Assembly: GCF_003431825.1 (NCBI RefSeq)
Contig: NZ_CP020083.1
Location: forward strand, 682,001 to 746,000
Source of the DNA: Blastomonas fulva
Lineage (GTDB): Bacteria > Pseudomonadota > Alphaproteobacteria > Sphingomonadales > Sphingomonadaceae
Direction of reading: 5' to 3'
DNA: 64,000 nucleotides
Shown: positions 9,939-19,059 of the stretch, in pieces
How the letters are laid out: every line of letters begins with the position of its first letter
Position numbering within the stretch: position 1 is the stretch's first letter
Program-made: the position numbers and the translations under genes
Notes under the pieces: generated by a model
What the model was told of the DNA's origin: nothing
Seen by the model: only the letters and a program-made list of their open reading frames with translations
The model's database searches: none

Positions 9939-12389
9939 TCAGTGATCCATGCTGCCGATCGGCATTCCGGGCGGGATCGGAACTTCTGCCCCTTCCCCAG
10001 CCAGCGCAGCGCCCAGCGCCTCGCGATCCTTGAGCAACCGCGCGGTCGAAAGCGCCCAGGCGCGGTCGGCGGGATCGGCAAAGCGACGGCCGCCTTGCGC
10101 GTCTGCCCAGTCGGTCAGCGCCTGGTCGATCAGGCTGGATGCCTCGATACCGCTATTGGCATCGCGCGATGCCCTGGCGAGCGACAGGATGATCCGCGTG
10201 CCCAGCGCGCGGCGCACGGCCGCCAGCCGGGCATCGCCCAAAGGTGCATCGGTGAGCGACAGCAGACGCTGCGCGATGACCTGCGGCCCCGGACTGGCGC
10301 GATCGGCGCGATGCTGCTGCGCCATCCGCGCCAGCCGCTCGGGTGCGAGCAGCGCATTCAGCGTGACCTGCGCGGCGACCGCAGACGCGGCGAGCGGATC
10401 GAACGCAGCCGCGCCGGCCATCGGCATGATCTCGATCTCGGTCTGGCGGTCGCTGTCGCCCGAGAACCCGGCGGACAGCTGCAGCGCAAGCGATGCGGGC
10501 ACGTCGAGTACCTGCGGGCTGAGCGTCGCCAGCAGCGAATCGAGCGCGCGCAATTGCTCGGCAGGGGCAACCGCCACCGCCGCGCCATCGCCCTGCCCCG
10601 CCACGGCATAATCCGAATACAGTCCGCCCAGCAATTTGCCCGCCGCCTCGACCTGATAGCGGTGGACCAGCCAGACCGGCACGAACTTGCGCCGCAGATT
10701 GGCCACCGGTTCTCCCGGCTGCAAGGCCGCAGGTCCGAAGCGCGAGACGGCTGCGGCGCGCACCTGCATCATCCGGTCAAGCTCTGCCACCGGATCGGCG
10801 CCATCGTCCCACAGGCTGCCCCAGGGCTGGCTGGCCGAGGCGCTGCGCGCATTCTCGTCCGCGACAAAGCGCAGGCCCTGCCGCGCGGCCTCGTTCGCCT
10901 TCGCCATGGCGGCAGCATCGGGGTTTCCGCTCGCCGGATCGCCATACAGCCAGTCGATCGCATGGACATCCCAGCGACCCAGCCCGACGCCATAGGCATC
11001 CGACAGATCGGGCGCGCCATCCTTGAGGCCGATGCGCGGCGCGGGGTAATCCATCACCGAGGCGCGATCCTGCGTGCTGCCCGCAAAATTGTGGAGCAGT
11101 CCCAGAGCATGGCCGATCTCGTGCGCGGACAGCTGGCGGATGCGCGCCAGCGCCACCTGGGCTGGATCGTTAGGCCCGCCGGTGCCGGTCTTGTCCGCAC
11201 CGACCAGCGCTTCATAGATCAGCATGTCCTGCCGCACGCGCAGCGAACCCAGCAGCACCGCACCCTTCAATATCTCGCCGGTGCGCGGATCGGTGACCGC
11301 ATAGCCATAGGACCAGCCGCGTGTCGCACGGTTGACCCAGTTGACGACGTTATAGCGCATGTCGAGCGGATCTGCGCCTTCGGGCAGGATCTCGACCTGA
11401 TAGGCATCGATATAGCCCGCCGCCTCGAACGCGGTCTGCCACCACCGCGCGCCCTCGAGCAATGCGGTGCGGATCGGCTCGGGCGCGGCGTTATCGATGT
11501 AGAACTTGATCGGCTTGCGTACCCGCGAGCGCGGCGCACTGGGATCGATCCGATCGAGCCGGAAGCGGTTGGCCAGGTTCTGGACGATCTCGCCATCGAG
11601 CGGCGCGGAAAAATCGAGGATCTGCGTGGCAAAGCTGCCGCCGCGCGGATCGAAGGCGCGCGCGACATAGCCCGGCTGGGGCAGCGCGACGAAGCTGTGG
11701 CGCACCACCAACGTCACCTGGCGCGGATCGGGCGCGATGTTGCGCACCTCGGGCCCCGGCGTATCGGTGGCATAGGTCTGCCGCGCCTCGAACTCCAGGT
11801 TCAGCGGAAAGGCGCGCACGGCAGCCGGATCGGCGGCGCTCAGCGCATCGACCAGCCGCCAGCCCTTCTCGCCGCTCGAGTTCAGCTGGCCGATGACATT
11901 GCGGGTATCGCGCGCCAGAAACGGGGCGATATCGACCAGCAGACGGCCATCGGGGGCATCGATCACGTCCCCCAGCCACAGCATCGATGTCGCAAAGGCA
12001 TTGGCGGCGGCAGCCTGTTCCGACACCGAGCCTGCGCTGGCACGGAAGCGCGGGTTTTCGAGCTCGAACGAGACCTTTTTGCCCATCCGGCGGACCAGCA
12101 GGATCTGCGCCGGACCGGGCTGTGCGCGGTCGAGGCCGATCGGCGCCGAGCCCAGGCCGGTGCGCAGCGCGGTGGTATACAGCATCCGCGTCACCACCCC
12201 GTCCGCGCCGGCGGCGGGCAGCGAGAGCAGGATGCGCCCTCCCTTGCGGTCGACATGCACCGGATAGAGCCCGTCGAGCTTTTCCGTCCCCGCATAGGGG
12301 CCGGATGCCGACGCCGAGGGCGCGGCATGGGCCTGCGGCGTGGAAAGAGCAGCCGCAAGGCCCAGCGCAAGTGCAAGTGTTCGGTTCAT
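9939..12389 (-). CDS. Exported zinc-dependent metalloprotease (DUF5117/DUF4953 type)
   Basis: Protein of 816 residues with a signal peptide (MNRTLALALGLAAALSTPQAHA). The N-terminal part (about residues 30-350) resembles the DUF5117/DUF5118 region found ahead of the catalytic domain in this family. The zinc site HEIGHALGLLHNF has His423, Glu424 and His427, with the third ligand expected in the extended H-E-x-x-H-x-x-G-x-x-H form (LLHNF). A Met-turn-like SVMDYPAPR follows at about residue 446. Probably periplasmic or outer-membrane associated; substrate unknown. The ATG at 12389 was chosen to begin at the signal peptide. It converges with the YaiI-type gene. Confidence 0.88.
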   Translation of the reverse strand: MNRTLALALGLAAALSTPQAHAAPSASASGPYAGTEKLDGLYPVHVDRKGGRILLSLPAAGADGVVTRMLYTTALRTGLGSAPIGLDRAQPGPAQILLVRRMGKKVSFELENPRFRASAGSVSEQAAAANAFATSMLWLGDVIDAPDGRLLVDIAPFLARDTRNVIGQLNSSGEKGWRLVDALSAADPAAVRAFPLNLEFEARQTYATDTPGPEVRNIAPDPRQVTLVVRHSFVALPQPGYVARAFDPRGGSFATQILDFSAPLDGEIVQNLANRFRLDRIDPSAPRSRVRKPIKFYIDNAAPEPIRTALLEGARWWQTAFEAAGYIDAYQVEILPEGADPLDMRYNVVNWVNRATRGWSYGYAVTDPRTGEILKGAVLLGSLRVRQDMLIYEALVGADKTGTGGPNDPAQVALARIRQLSAHEIGHALGLLHNFAGSTQDRASVMDYPAPRIGLKDGAPDLSDAYGVGLGRWDVHAIDWLYGDPASGNPDAAAMAKANEAARQGLRFVADENARSASASQPWGSLWDDGADPVAELDRMMQVRAAAVSRFGPAALQPGEPVANLRRKFVPVWLVHRYQVEAAGKLLGGLYSDYAVAGQGDGAAVAVAPAEQLRALDSLLATLSPQVLDVPASLALQLSAGFSGDSDRQTEIEIMPMAGAAAFDPLAASAVAAQVTLNALLAPERLARMAQQHRADRASPGPQVIAQRLLSLTDAPLGDARLAAVRRALGTRIILSLARASRDANSGIEASSLIDQALTDWADAQGGRRFADPADRAWALSTARLLKDREALGAALAGEGAEVPIPPGMPIGSMDH

Positions 12390-12463
12390 CGGACCCCCAA
12401 GGTTTGATCGAAGACTAGGGGCCAAAGCCGTCAGCGGGCAAGCGGCTTTTGGCACCGCCTGCG

Positions 12464-12499
12464 GTCAGGCACCGGACCGGTGGTGGCCCGGTGCCTGAC
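12464..12499 (-). terminator. Inverted repeat, possible terminator
   Basis: A perfect 12-bp stem (GTCAGGCACCGG at 12464-12475 with CCGGTGCCTGAC at 12488-12499) with a 12-base loop lies just after the stop of the downstream-facing gene that ends at 12509. There is no T tract after it on the minus strand, so this is a weak or Rho-assisted terminator at best. Confidence 0.45.
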
Positions 12500-12508
12500 A
12501 GGGTCGGC

Positions 12509-13135
12509 CTATTGCGGACCTTCGGGAGCCGCGACAGGCTGTTCGGTCGCCGATACCGCCGCAGCGGCAGCGGTGCCGACCACCATCGGCGCAGGCTCGG
12601 CGGCCTTGGCGAAGGACAGCGGCACGTCTTCCTGGACGAAGCCGGTGATCGAGCTGCCGGCAGGAATGACGGCGCTGGTGCCGGTGAGGAAGAAGCCTGC
12701 GATCGGCAGCAGCACGACGGCGCCGACAACCCCAGCCGTCCCGGTCACGCCCTTGTCGTCGGTGGCGCCCGACAGCCGGATCTGGCGGCCGTTGACGGTG
12801 GCATAGAGCATCCGCACCTCGATCGCGCCGGACTTGCCCCACATGCCCTTGTTGCGCACGCTGGTGATCTCGCCGATCGCCGGGCTGCCCACCGGGATGA
12901 CCGTGACGCCGTTGACCATGACCGGTTCCGACACCTCAAGATTGAAGCGGTCGCCCACCCGCAGCTTCTTGCCCTTGGTGGTCAGTTCGGTGAGCGTCTT
13001 GAGCGGAACCGAGGTTCCGGCGCGCAGCGTCGGACGCTGATCGGCCCCGATTGCCAGCGCCTCCTGGGCTGCAACCGGTGCCGAAATCGTTCCGGCGAGC
13101 AGCGCTAATGACATGGCATATGCTAAATTTTTCAT
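12509..13135 (-). CDS. Secreted hypothetical protein
   Basis: Protein of 208 residues with a signal peptide (MKNLAYAMSLALLAGTISAPVAA-QE). The central part (about residues 30-130) is beta-rich (GTSVPLKTLTELTTKGKKL, GVTVIPVGSPAIGEI), then a hydrophobic glycine-rich segment (GVVGAVVLLPIAGFFLTG, about 140-160) and an Ala/Pro-rich tail. I do not recognise a characterised domain. An exported or membrane-anchored protein is the only safe statement. It stands alone between the metalloprotease gene and the PepSY operon. Confidence 0.75.
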   Translation of the reverse strand: MKNLAYAMSLALLAGTISAPVAAQEALAIGADQRPTLRAGTSVPLKTLTELTTKGKKLRVGDRFNLEVSEPVMVNGVTVIPVGSPAIGEITSVRNKGMWGKSGAIEVRMLYATVNGRQIRLSGATDDKGVTGTAGVVGAVVLLPIAGFFLTGTSAVIPAGSSITGFVQEDVPLSFAKAAEPAPMVVGTAAAAAVSATEQPVAAPEGPQ

Positions 13136-13314
13136 TAATTTTCCCCTGCGTTTTCAAGTCGCTAGGCGCCGATGCGCTTGGGCGGGACGCCTGTCAAACG
13201 GCATTTACGCCATATCGGGGCTATGCCGGTCGGGGCCCAAACCGACCGGCGGAAGGCCCGCACATTCGCGTGCTTTTGATGCCTTTCAAGAATCTGCGTC
13301 ATGCTGTCTGGCGA

Positions 13315-13340
13315 CGCCCTGGGTTGCGGCACCCAGGGCG
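13315..13340 (-). terminator. Inverted repeat after the PepSY gene
   Basis: Stem CGCCCTGGG (13315-13323) pairs with CCCAGGGCG (13332-13340) over an 8-base loop, 14 bases past the stop of the minus-strand PepSY gene. No clear T tract follows, so termination activity is plausible but not certain. Confidence 0.45.
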
Positions 13341-13353
13341 CATTCGGCTTGCT

Positions 13354-14892
13354 CTAGGTCCGCGTTCTCCGGCGCCTGCGGTCGAGCACCAGACCGATTC
13401 CCGCCATGAAGCCCAGCAGCAGGATCACGAACACGCCGACCACCACGTTCAGTCCGACCCGGCCGATCGGGAACAGGAAGTTCCATTTGTGGATGAAGCT
13501 GAAGATATAGCGCTCGGGCTTCTGCCAGTTCTCGGTGCGGTCGGCGAGGACGCCGGTGGTGGTGTCGACGAACAGTGTCGCGTTCACCGGCGCGCCATAA
13601 TCGATCCGCCACACCGGCAGGCGCTTGTTGCGGAAATCATAGTCCGGGCCGAAGCGGGTGACGACCTCCATCGACGTGATCGCGCTGTCCGGCGCGCCGC
13701 TGAACCCGCGCCCCAGCGCCTTGGCCAGCGCCCTGTCCCCCTGCGGCCAGGGCCTGCCGGTAGCGGCATCGACATAGAGCGCGGGGCCGGTGGGGCTGAT
13801 CCCGTCGAAGCGCGCGTTGCGGATCGCGGTGTCGCCCATCGGCATCGTGTGTCCTTGATGCGCGCTATGATCGTGCTCGCCTTTGGGCATCGCGTCCCGG
13901 GATTGCGCGAGGCCGAGGCGATAGAGTGGTCGGCCATCAGGGGCTTCGACCAGCGACAGGCTGGCAACCTCGAGCCCGGCAGCGACCTCCGCCCAGTCGC
14001 GTTCGATCGGGTAGCGCGCATCTGCGACATTCACCGGGGGCGACATCCGCATCTGGCTGGTCGGGCGTTCGAATGCCGACTGCACCAGATGGATGATGCC
14101 GCTGATCGAGAACATCAGCAGGGGCAATGCCAGCACATAGCCCATCGCGCGATGCCACCCCTTCGATCCGGGCAGCCGCTTGCCGCGCCGGATCGCAACC
14201 AGCAGCAGGATGCCGGTGACCGCCAGCGCGGCAAGGCTGCCGACCATCAGCGTGATGACGACGACGCGCAGCCATTCGAGCTGCGGCGGCACCCATTCCC
14301 AGCTGTGCAGCCAGCGGAACACGGTCTGCATACGGGTCTTGGTCACGTTGTTGACCGCAGCGAGGCTTCCCGTTTCGGTGTGGACATACGCCGTCAGCCG
14401 ATCACCGCCTGCAAAGCGAACCCGCCACACCGGCAGCAGCCGGTTGACCCAGGGATAGTCGGCATCGAACGCGGTCTGGTGGACAATCTCGGCCACTGGG
14501 CGCGTGTCCTTGAGGTAGTGCCGCGCGATGAATTTGGCCTGGCGAGGGTCGTATCCTGCCAGCTCCGCCCCGGTGCCAAGTTCAAAATAGCGCCGCGCAG
14601 CCATGGGCGTCTGCGTCACCTGCAGCAGGTTGGCGTCCTTGCCGACCACCACCTTGACCGCAGTGGCTTTAGCGATCCCGGCCTTGGCCAGCACCGTTTC
14701 CACCGGCTGCGCCGCCGACATATCGACGGCGCGCATCGGCGGCATGAACTCGGCCTGTTGCGGGCCGAACAGCACCATGGCGATATGCGCCATGCCTGAC
14801 AGCCCCCAGATAAAGAGGCTGATGCCGCCGATCAGCGCCAGCCATTGGTGTTTGCTCATCGACCAGCGTGCGAGCCTGGGACGGTTTGCCAT
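13354..14892 (-). CDS. PepSY-associated TM helix protein with a His/Met-rich stretch
   Basis: Inner-membrane protein of 512 residues with PepSY-type periplasmic domains between widely spaced TM helices (about residues 15-38, 200-225, 250-275, 480-505). Such proteins accompany TonB receptors and are thought to act in metal or siderophore handling, in some cases as reductases. Residues 335-354 form a metal-ligand-rich stretch (MPKGEHDHSAHQGHTMPMGD) with four His and several Met, which suggests copper or a related soft metal rather than only ferric siderophore. The ATG at 14892 begins 26 bases after the TonB receptor stop, so the two form an operon. Confidence 0.85.
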   Translation of the reverse strand: MANRPRLARWSMSKHQWLALIGGISLFIWGLSGMAHIAMVLFGPQQAEFMPPMRAVDMSAAQPVETVLAKAGIAKATAVKVVVGKDANLLQVTQTPMAARRYFELGTGAELAGYDPRQAKFIARHYLKDTRPVAEIVHQTAFDADYPWVNRLLPVWRVRFAGGDRLTAYVHTETGSLAAVNNVTKTRMQTVFRWLHSWEWVPPQLEWLRVVVITLMVGSLAALAVTGILLLVAIRRGKRLPGSKGWHRAMGYVLALPLLMFSISGIIHLVQSAFERPTSQMRMSPPVNVADARYPIERDWAEVAAGLEVASLSLVEAPDGRPLYRLGLAQSRDAMPKGEHDHSAHQGHTMPMGDTAIRNARFDGISPTGPALYVDAATGRPWPQGDRALAKALGRGFSGAPDSAITSMEVVTRFGPDYDFRNKRLPVWRIDYGAPVNATLFVDTTTGVLADRTENWQKPERYIFSFIHKWNFLFPIGRVGLNVVVGVFVILLLGFMAGIGLVLDRRRRRTRT

Positions 14893-14918
14893 GATGCTGT
14901 TCTCCCTTGTCTTTTCGC

Positions 14919-17054
14919 TCAGAACTGGGCGGTGATGCCGCCATAGATCGCGCGACCGACCCCGGGCGTGTAGATCGCGGCGCGCTCGAGCGACTGGTTG
15001 GCGTTGGTGGCGACGTTGGAGATGAACACGGTGTCGAACAGGTTCTCGACCGATCCGAACAATCGCACCCCGGGCAGCACGTCGACCCCCGCGGTCAGCC
15101 CGACCAGCTCGTATCCCGGGGCTCGCTCGGTGTTGGCAAAGTCCGCCCAGGGGCCATCGAACACCCAGCGCAGGTTGGCCGAGACGTACCATGAGTCCTT
15201 CTGCTCGAACCGCGCTTCGGAGACGAAGAGATAGCGCGGGACGCCGGCGAGCCGGTTGTCGCCATAAGTGACATCATCATCGAAGCGGAAGTCGTTGAAC
15301 GTGTACGCCGCGCGCAGCGTGAACGCCTGCCCGCGCGCCGCCAGCCGCGCGCGCGCGACGTAGACGTCCAGGCCGAGCTCGATCCCCTGGTGAATGGTCC
15401 TGTCGGCATTGTCGGTGAACGACACGAACCCGTTTGTGCCCGGAACGCCGAAGTCGAGAAACTCGTTCTCCACCTCGCTGCGATACAGCGAGATGTCCCA
15501 GGCGACGAAGTCCGCCTGCCCCCGGCTGCCGATCTCGTAGGTCGTCGCGCGCTGTTCCGTGAGCGGGGCGAAGGGCCGCGAGCCGCCCGAGGTCAGGTCG
15601 GCAAGGCTCGCAGGTTCGAAGCTGCGGTTGATGTTGGCATAGAGCTGCGCAGTATCGCTCAGCGCATAGAGAAGTCCGAAGCGCGGGCTGAACTGCTCGT
15701 ACTCGCCGCGTCCTGACACTTCGGCGAGGATCGCGTCGACGTCGCGCACCACCTTTACATATTGCCCACCCAGCACCGCTGTCAGGCGCTGGGTCAGGCC
15801 GAGGTCGAGCTGGCCGAAGGCGGTGAGGTTGGTGGAATCCTGATCGGATTCGTTGGTCAGCCCGGCGCGCTCACCATTCCGGTTGCGGTGACGGCGGGCG
15901 CGGTTGTTGGCCTTGGCGTAGCTGCCGCCCAGCGTCCAGCGGCTGACCGTATCGCCGAGCAGCGTGAACTCGCCCAGCGCGCGCAGCGAAACGCCGAACT
16001 CGTCCTCTTTCTGGTCGATGATCCCGGCAAAGCGGGTGATCGCATGGTCGAGCTTGCGCCGGGTGTACCAGCCGCCAATCTCCAGCGTGCTGCTGCCCAA
16101 AGTGATCGCGGTAAGGTTGGAGAGGCGCAGGACATCGAGGTTGCGGTCCCAGTCATCGGCGACCGGGCCGGGATCGAGCACCGTCACCGGACCGCCGGGA
16201 CGGAAGGGCCCAACGGTGACCGGGCGCCCCGCAGCACGCGGATTGGCGAGCGCATCGGCAAGCCGCAGCGATCCGTTCAATTCGAAATTGTCGCTGAGCG
16301 CGGTGACATAGAACCGCGTTTCGACCGCATCGCTCAGCCTGAAGCCGATATTGCCATGGCCGTAGAGGCTGCGAACGTCGGAGTGCTCGCGGAAACCATC
16401 GTCGCGAAGGCCGGTCAGTCCGATGTAATAATCGGTACTTCCCGAGACTCCCGCAGCGCTGACGTTGCCGCGCAGGGTGTTGAAGCTGCCGCCCTCGATA
16501 CGCCCTGCAAAGTTCGATCGTGCGGTGCGCCCGGTGGGCGAGACGATGTTGACCGCGCCGCCCAGCGACGCCGCGCCGAACTGCAGGCCGTTGGCGCCCT
16601 TGAACACCTCGAGATAGCGGATGGTGAGCGGATCGATCTCCTGGAACTCCGTCGCGCCGCTCGCGCGGCTGATCGGCACGCCATCGCGCAGCACGGTAAG
16701 CCCGCGCCGCTCGAAGCCCGAGTTGAGCCCCGATCCGCGGATCGAGATGCGCGATTCGCGCTGCGCGCTGGTATCGGCGAACACGCCGGGGGTGAAGATC
16801 AGCACATCGCCGATGCTTTGCGCGAAATCCTCGGCGAACACGTTGTCCTCGACCAGCCCGACGCCGCCGGGGATGCGCTCCAGCCTTTGCCGCGCCTCCT
16901 CGACCGAGGGCGATGTCGGCGTGCCGGTGGCGCTGGCAGTGACGACGATGACGGGATCGGTGCGCTGGCCGACCCCCTGCGCGAGGGCGGGAGACACGAT
17001 GGCGAGTGCGGCGCCGCCCAACAGGGCAGCGCGCAGAATTGCAGTGTTTTTCAT
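14919..17054 (-). CDS. TonB-dependent outer membrane receptor
   Basis: Receptor of 711 residues with a signal peptide (MKNTAILRAALLGGAALAIVSPALA). The plug domain spans about residues 50-170 (RISIRGSGLNSGFERRG, LEVFKGANGLQFGAASLGGA) and the 22-strand barrel follows, ending in the aromatic terminus IYGGITAQF. A TonB box is not obvious; the candidate region is around VIVVTASA near residue 34. Neighbours are a DUF2946 protein upstream and a PepSY protein downstream, a context seen around metal or metallophore uptake genes. The ligand cannot be read from the sequence; copper is a possibility because of the His/Met-rich stretch in the PepSY partner. Confidence 0.93.
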   Translation of the reverse strand: MKNTAILRAALLGGAALAIVSPALAQGVGQRTDPVIVVTASATGTPTSPSVEEARQRLERIPGGVGLVEDNVFAEDFAQSIGDVLIFTPGVFADTSAQRESRISIRGSGLNSGFERRGLTVLRDGVPISRASGATEFQEIDPLTIRYLEVFKGANGLQFGAASLGGAVNIVSPTGRTARSNFAGRIEGGSFNTLRGNVSAAGVSGSTDYYIGLTGLRDDGFREHSDVRSLYGHGNIGFRLSDAVETRFYVTALSDNFELNGSLRLADALANPRAAGRPVTVGPFRPGGPVTVLDPGPVADDWDRNLDVLRLSNLTAITLGSSTLEIGGWYTRRKLDHAITRFAGIIDQKEDEFGVSLRALGEFTLLGDTVSRWTLGGSYAKANNRARRHRNRNGERAGLTNESDQDSTNLTAFGQLDLGLTQRLTAVLGGQYVKVVRDVDAILAEVSGRGEYEQFSPRFGLLYALSDTAQLYANINRSFEPASLADLTSGGSRPFAPLTEQRATTYEIGSRGQADFVAWDISLYRSEVENEFLDFGVPGTNGFVSFTDNADRTIHQGIELGLDVYVARARLAARGQAFTLRAAYTFNDFRFDDDVTYGDNRLAGVPRYLFVSEARFEQKDSWYVSANLRWVFDGPWADFANTERAPGYELVGLTAGVDVLPGVRLFGSVENLFDTVFISNVATNANQSLERAAIYTPGVGRAIYGGITAQF

Positions 17055-17155
17055 GGATATGATCGTCCCTGAACGGGGAAAGGATGAGCCGCAGTGCCAT
17101 CGGCACGCCGGGTCATCCGGCGCGCTGGCTCAGCGCTGCAGCAGATTTGCGAGGT

Positions 17156-17584
17156 TCAGGTGAGCGAAGGAGGCCCGGTGGCAGGCGGCGTGCTGGCATG
17201 GTGCCGGGCGCGCAGCAGGCTGTGGTGCAGCGCGGGCGGAACATCGCGGGTCGCGAGCATCAGCGGAAGCGCCGCCGCTTCGGCAGGAACCGCCAGCATC
17301 GCGATGCCGGCAAAGGCGCAGGGCGGCATCGGATTGTCGCCTTCGTCGCCCTGATCGTGGACCGGCTCTGCGCTGCTTGCTGCGTGCAGCTTCAGATAAT
17401 CCTGATAGCGCGGATCATCGCGGGCAATGGTCGCAGCCTTGTTGCCAAGGCCCGAGCACAGTTCGATCGTCAGCCCGTCCGGCCCGAAGCGCGGCATGAA
17501 CCCCTGCGGCGCGAGCGCACCGAACAGCATCGCCAGCAGCAGGGCCGGCATGATGCGGTTCACAAGGATACGCAGATGTCCCAT
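17156..17584 (-). CDS. DUF2946-like exported protein
   Basis: Protein of 142 residues with an N-terminal hydrophobic segment (MPALLLAMLFGALAPQGFMPRF) followed by a conserved Cys region (LTIELCSGLG), an acidic HDQGDEGDNPMPPCAFAG segment and a His-rich tail (LHHSLLRARHHAS). The arrangement matches DUF2946, small exported proteins often found beside TonB receptors and copper-related genes. It is first in a minus-strand run with the receptor and the PepSY protein (101 bases to the receptor ATG). Metal binding by the Cys and His residues is inference. Confidence 0.65.
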   Translation of the reverse strand: MGHLRILVNRIMPALLLAMLFGALAPQGFMPRFGPDGLTIELCSGLGNKAATIARDDPRYQDYLKLHAASSAEPVHDQGDEGDNPMPPCAFAGIAMLAVPAEAAALPLMLATRDVPPALHHSLLRARHHASTPPATGPPSLT

Positions 17585-17639
17585 GGCTGTGCCCGGTAGA
17601 TCGGTATTGGGGGCAATTCAAGCGCGAACGGTGTGGGCC

Positions 17640-17975
17640 TCAGGATGCCCAGTGGCGCGGCGTGCCGCGTACCGGCGCCTTTGCCGGGGTGAGCACCGAC
17701 TTGACCCGCGCCCAGAAGGTCGGTCTGGCCTCTTCGGGCAGCGTCTGGCCGGTGACCTTGAGCAGATAGCGCGCCAGCAGCAACGCCTGGTTGCGTGTCA
17801 TCACGATATCCTGCTGCTCGATCAGATCATTGTCGAGCGCGATGCGCGACCTGGCGCACTCCACCCTCAGATCAATTCCGTTCGGCATGTCCAGATGCGT
17901 CCAGCCAACCAATGCAAGCGGCGGCGCCTGATCGGATTTCTGTTTCACGCCAGTTGGTTGCAGTTCATCGTTCAT
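17640..17975 (-). CDS. Hypothetical protein, 111 residues
   Basis: The ATG at 17975 has a good ribosome site (GCAGGAGTGG) nine bases upstream. The protein is soluble and has no signal peptide. It has a short beta-like N-terminal part (LALVGWTHLDMPNGIDLRVE) and a helical C-terminal part (TRNQALLLARYLLKVTGQ). I do not recognise a family. It lies between the DUF2946 gene and dps and points away from dps. Confidence 0.7.
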   Translation of the reverse strand: MNDELQPTGVKQKSDQAPPLALVGWTHLDMPNGIDLRVECARSRIALDNDLIEQQDIVMTRNQALLLARYLLKVTGQTLPEEARPTFWARVKSVLTPAKAPVRGTPRHWAS

Positions 17976-18072
17976 GGCCCCACTCCTGCGCTATCTAGCT
18001 TCTATTTGTAACCTTCTGTCAAGAGTCCGCGTGATCACCTGCCTGCAGTCGGCAGATCCCGGCAAAGTATGC

Positions 18073-18098
18073 GGAACCGGGGGTCGGGCAGTGCGTAG
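18073..18098 (+). promoter_or_regulatory. Candidate EcfG promoter before dps
   Basis: GGAAC at 18073-18077 is followed after 16 bases by CGTA, one mismatch from the EcfG consensus GGAAC-N16/17-CGTT. It lies about 70 bases before the dps ATG, and the ecfG gene itself is 1 kb away. Motif match only. Confidence 0.4.
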
Positions 18099-18166
18099 GC
18101 ACTCAGGAAAGGTCACGTCTTTGTGCGCGACCGCCCTTTGCTGCATCCACAACAGGAGGACATGAC

Positions 18167-18661
18167 ATGGCGACCAAAGCCAAGACCAAGACTGACACCG
18201 TCAACACCGGCATTGAAGCCAACGACCGCAAGGAAGTCGCCAAGGCGCTCCAGCACGGCCTGGCCGATACCTATTCGCTCTATCTCAAGACGCTGGGCGT
18301 TCACTGGAACATCGTCGGCCCGGCGTTCTACAGCGTGCACAAGCTGACCGAAGAGCAGTATGAAGACCTGCACGCCGCTGCCGACGTGATCGCGGAGCGC
18401 GTTCGCGCGCTGGGCGAGATCGCTCCTGCTTCGTTCGGCGATTACACCAAGCTGTCGATCGTCGATTCGAGCGAAACCCCGCATCAGGCGGATGCCATGC
18501 TCAAGGGTCTGATCGCCGACAATGAAGCGATCGCCAAGCGGATGCGCGACTTTGTGGAAGTCGCCGAAGACGCAGACGACGTGTTCACCGCCGATCTGCT
18601 GACCGCGCGCATAGGTAAGCACGAAGAAAACGCCTGGATGCTGCGTGCGCTGATCAGCTGA
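18167..18661 (+). CDS. dps: Dps-type DNA-protecting ferritin
   Basis: Dodecameric ferritin-like protein of 164 residues that oxidises and stores iron and protects DNA during starvation or peroxide stress. The ferroxidase region is clear: the first helix bears LGVHWNIVGPAFYSVHKL, followed by EEQYEDLHAAADVIAERVRALG, giving the inter-subunit His/Asp/Glu ligands. The Lys-rich N-terminus (MATKAKTKTDT) fits DNA binding. An AGGAGGACAT ribosome site precedes the ATG. A strong terminator follows at 18690. Stress-sigma control is suggested by the upstream GGAAC motif. Confidence 0.95.
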   Translation: MATKAKTKTDTVNTGIEANDRKEVAKALQHGLADTYSLYLKTLGVHWNIVGPAFYSVHKLTEEQYEDLHAAADVIAERVRALGEIAPASFGDYTKLSIVDSSETPHQADAMLKGLIADNEAIAKRMRDFVEVAEDADDVFTADLLTARIGKHEENAWMLRALIS

Positions 18662-18689
18662 TCAGCCTGCACAGAGCCACGCAAAAAAG

Positions 18690-18725
18690 GGCCGCGATCC
18701 ACACCGGATCGCGGCCATTTTTTTT
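18690..18725 (+). terminator. Rho-independent terminator of dps
   Basis: An 11-bp GC-rich stem (GGCCGCGATCC at 18690-18700 with GGATCGCGGCC at 18706-18716) is followed by a run of T residues. A-rich bases before the stem could let it work in both directions. Confidence 0.9.
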
Positions 18726-18759
18726 GCGCACGAAATTCGCTGCGAGAGATCACGAAAAA

Positions 18760-18787
18760 CCGCCCGACCTCAGGCGAGGACGGGCGG
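18760..18787 (-). terminator. Rho-independent terminator of nepR
   Basis: On the minus strand the stem CCGCCCG (18787-18781) pairs with CGGGCGG (18766-18760) over a 14-base loop and is followed by TTTTT. It sits 30 bases after the nepR stop. Confidence 0.75.
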
Positions 18788-18816
18788 TCGTGGTTTCTTC
18801 AGACAGCGCGCTGGGT

Positions 18817-18978
18817 TCAGCGTGATCCGCCGCCTAGGTTTATCTTGTCGAGCTGGGCGAGCAACGCATCGAACTGGTCGGGCAGCGGGGTGTCGGTGAC
18901 GCAGTCATAGACCTCGCGCAGGCTGCGACCGATCCGCGCCTGGCGCATCACGAGCGGATCAAAACCAGATGTATGCAT
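18817..18978 (-). CDS. nepR: NepR anti-sigma factor
   Basis: Small protein of 53 residues matching the NepR family: IGRSLREVYDCVTDTPLPDQFDALLAQLDK (given here in two parts: residues 16-30 and 31-46) corresponds to the two helices that clamp the EcfG sigma factor. NepR holds EcfG inactive until phosphorylated PhyR takes it away. The ATG at 18978 has a GGAGGAAC ribosome site; the frame is open further upstream but without family similarity. It lies downstream of ecfG on the same strand, with a terminator between the two, which is unlike the usual nepR-ecfG order. phyR is not in the window. Confidence 0.88.
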   Translation of the reverse strand: MHTSGFDPLVMRQARIGRSLREVYDCVTDTPLPDQFDALLAQLDKINLGGGSR

Positions 18979-19059
18979 GGCGGGTTCCTCCAGACGTTCC
19001 AGGGAATTGACACCGCGCACTTTCTTCACTTCCCGTTCCGGCCGGTATGGCCGCTTTGT

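Noticed and set aside
9915..12407. Long plus-strand frame opposite the HEIGH metalloprotease
   Set aside because: Shadow of a gene with a signal peptide and complete zinc site; composition typical of antisense frames.
19035..19039. EcfG promoter for nepR (GGAAC on the minus strand)
   Set aside because: No CGTT or GTT is present 16-17 bases downstream, so it was not annotated as a promoter.
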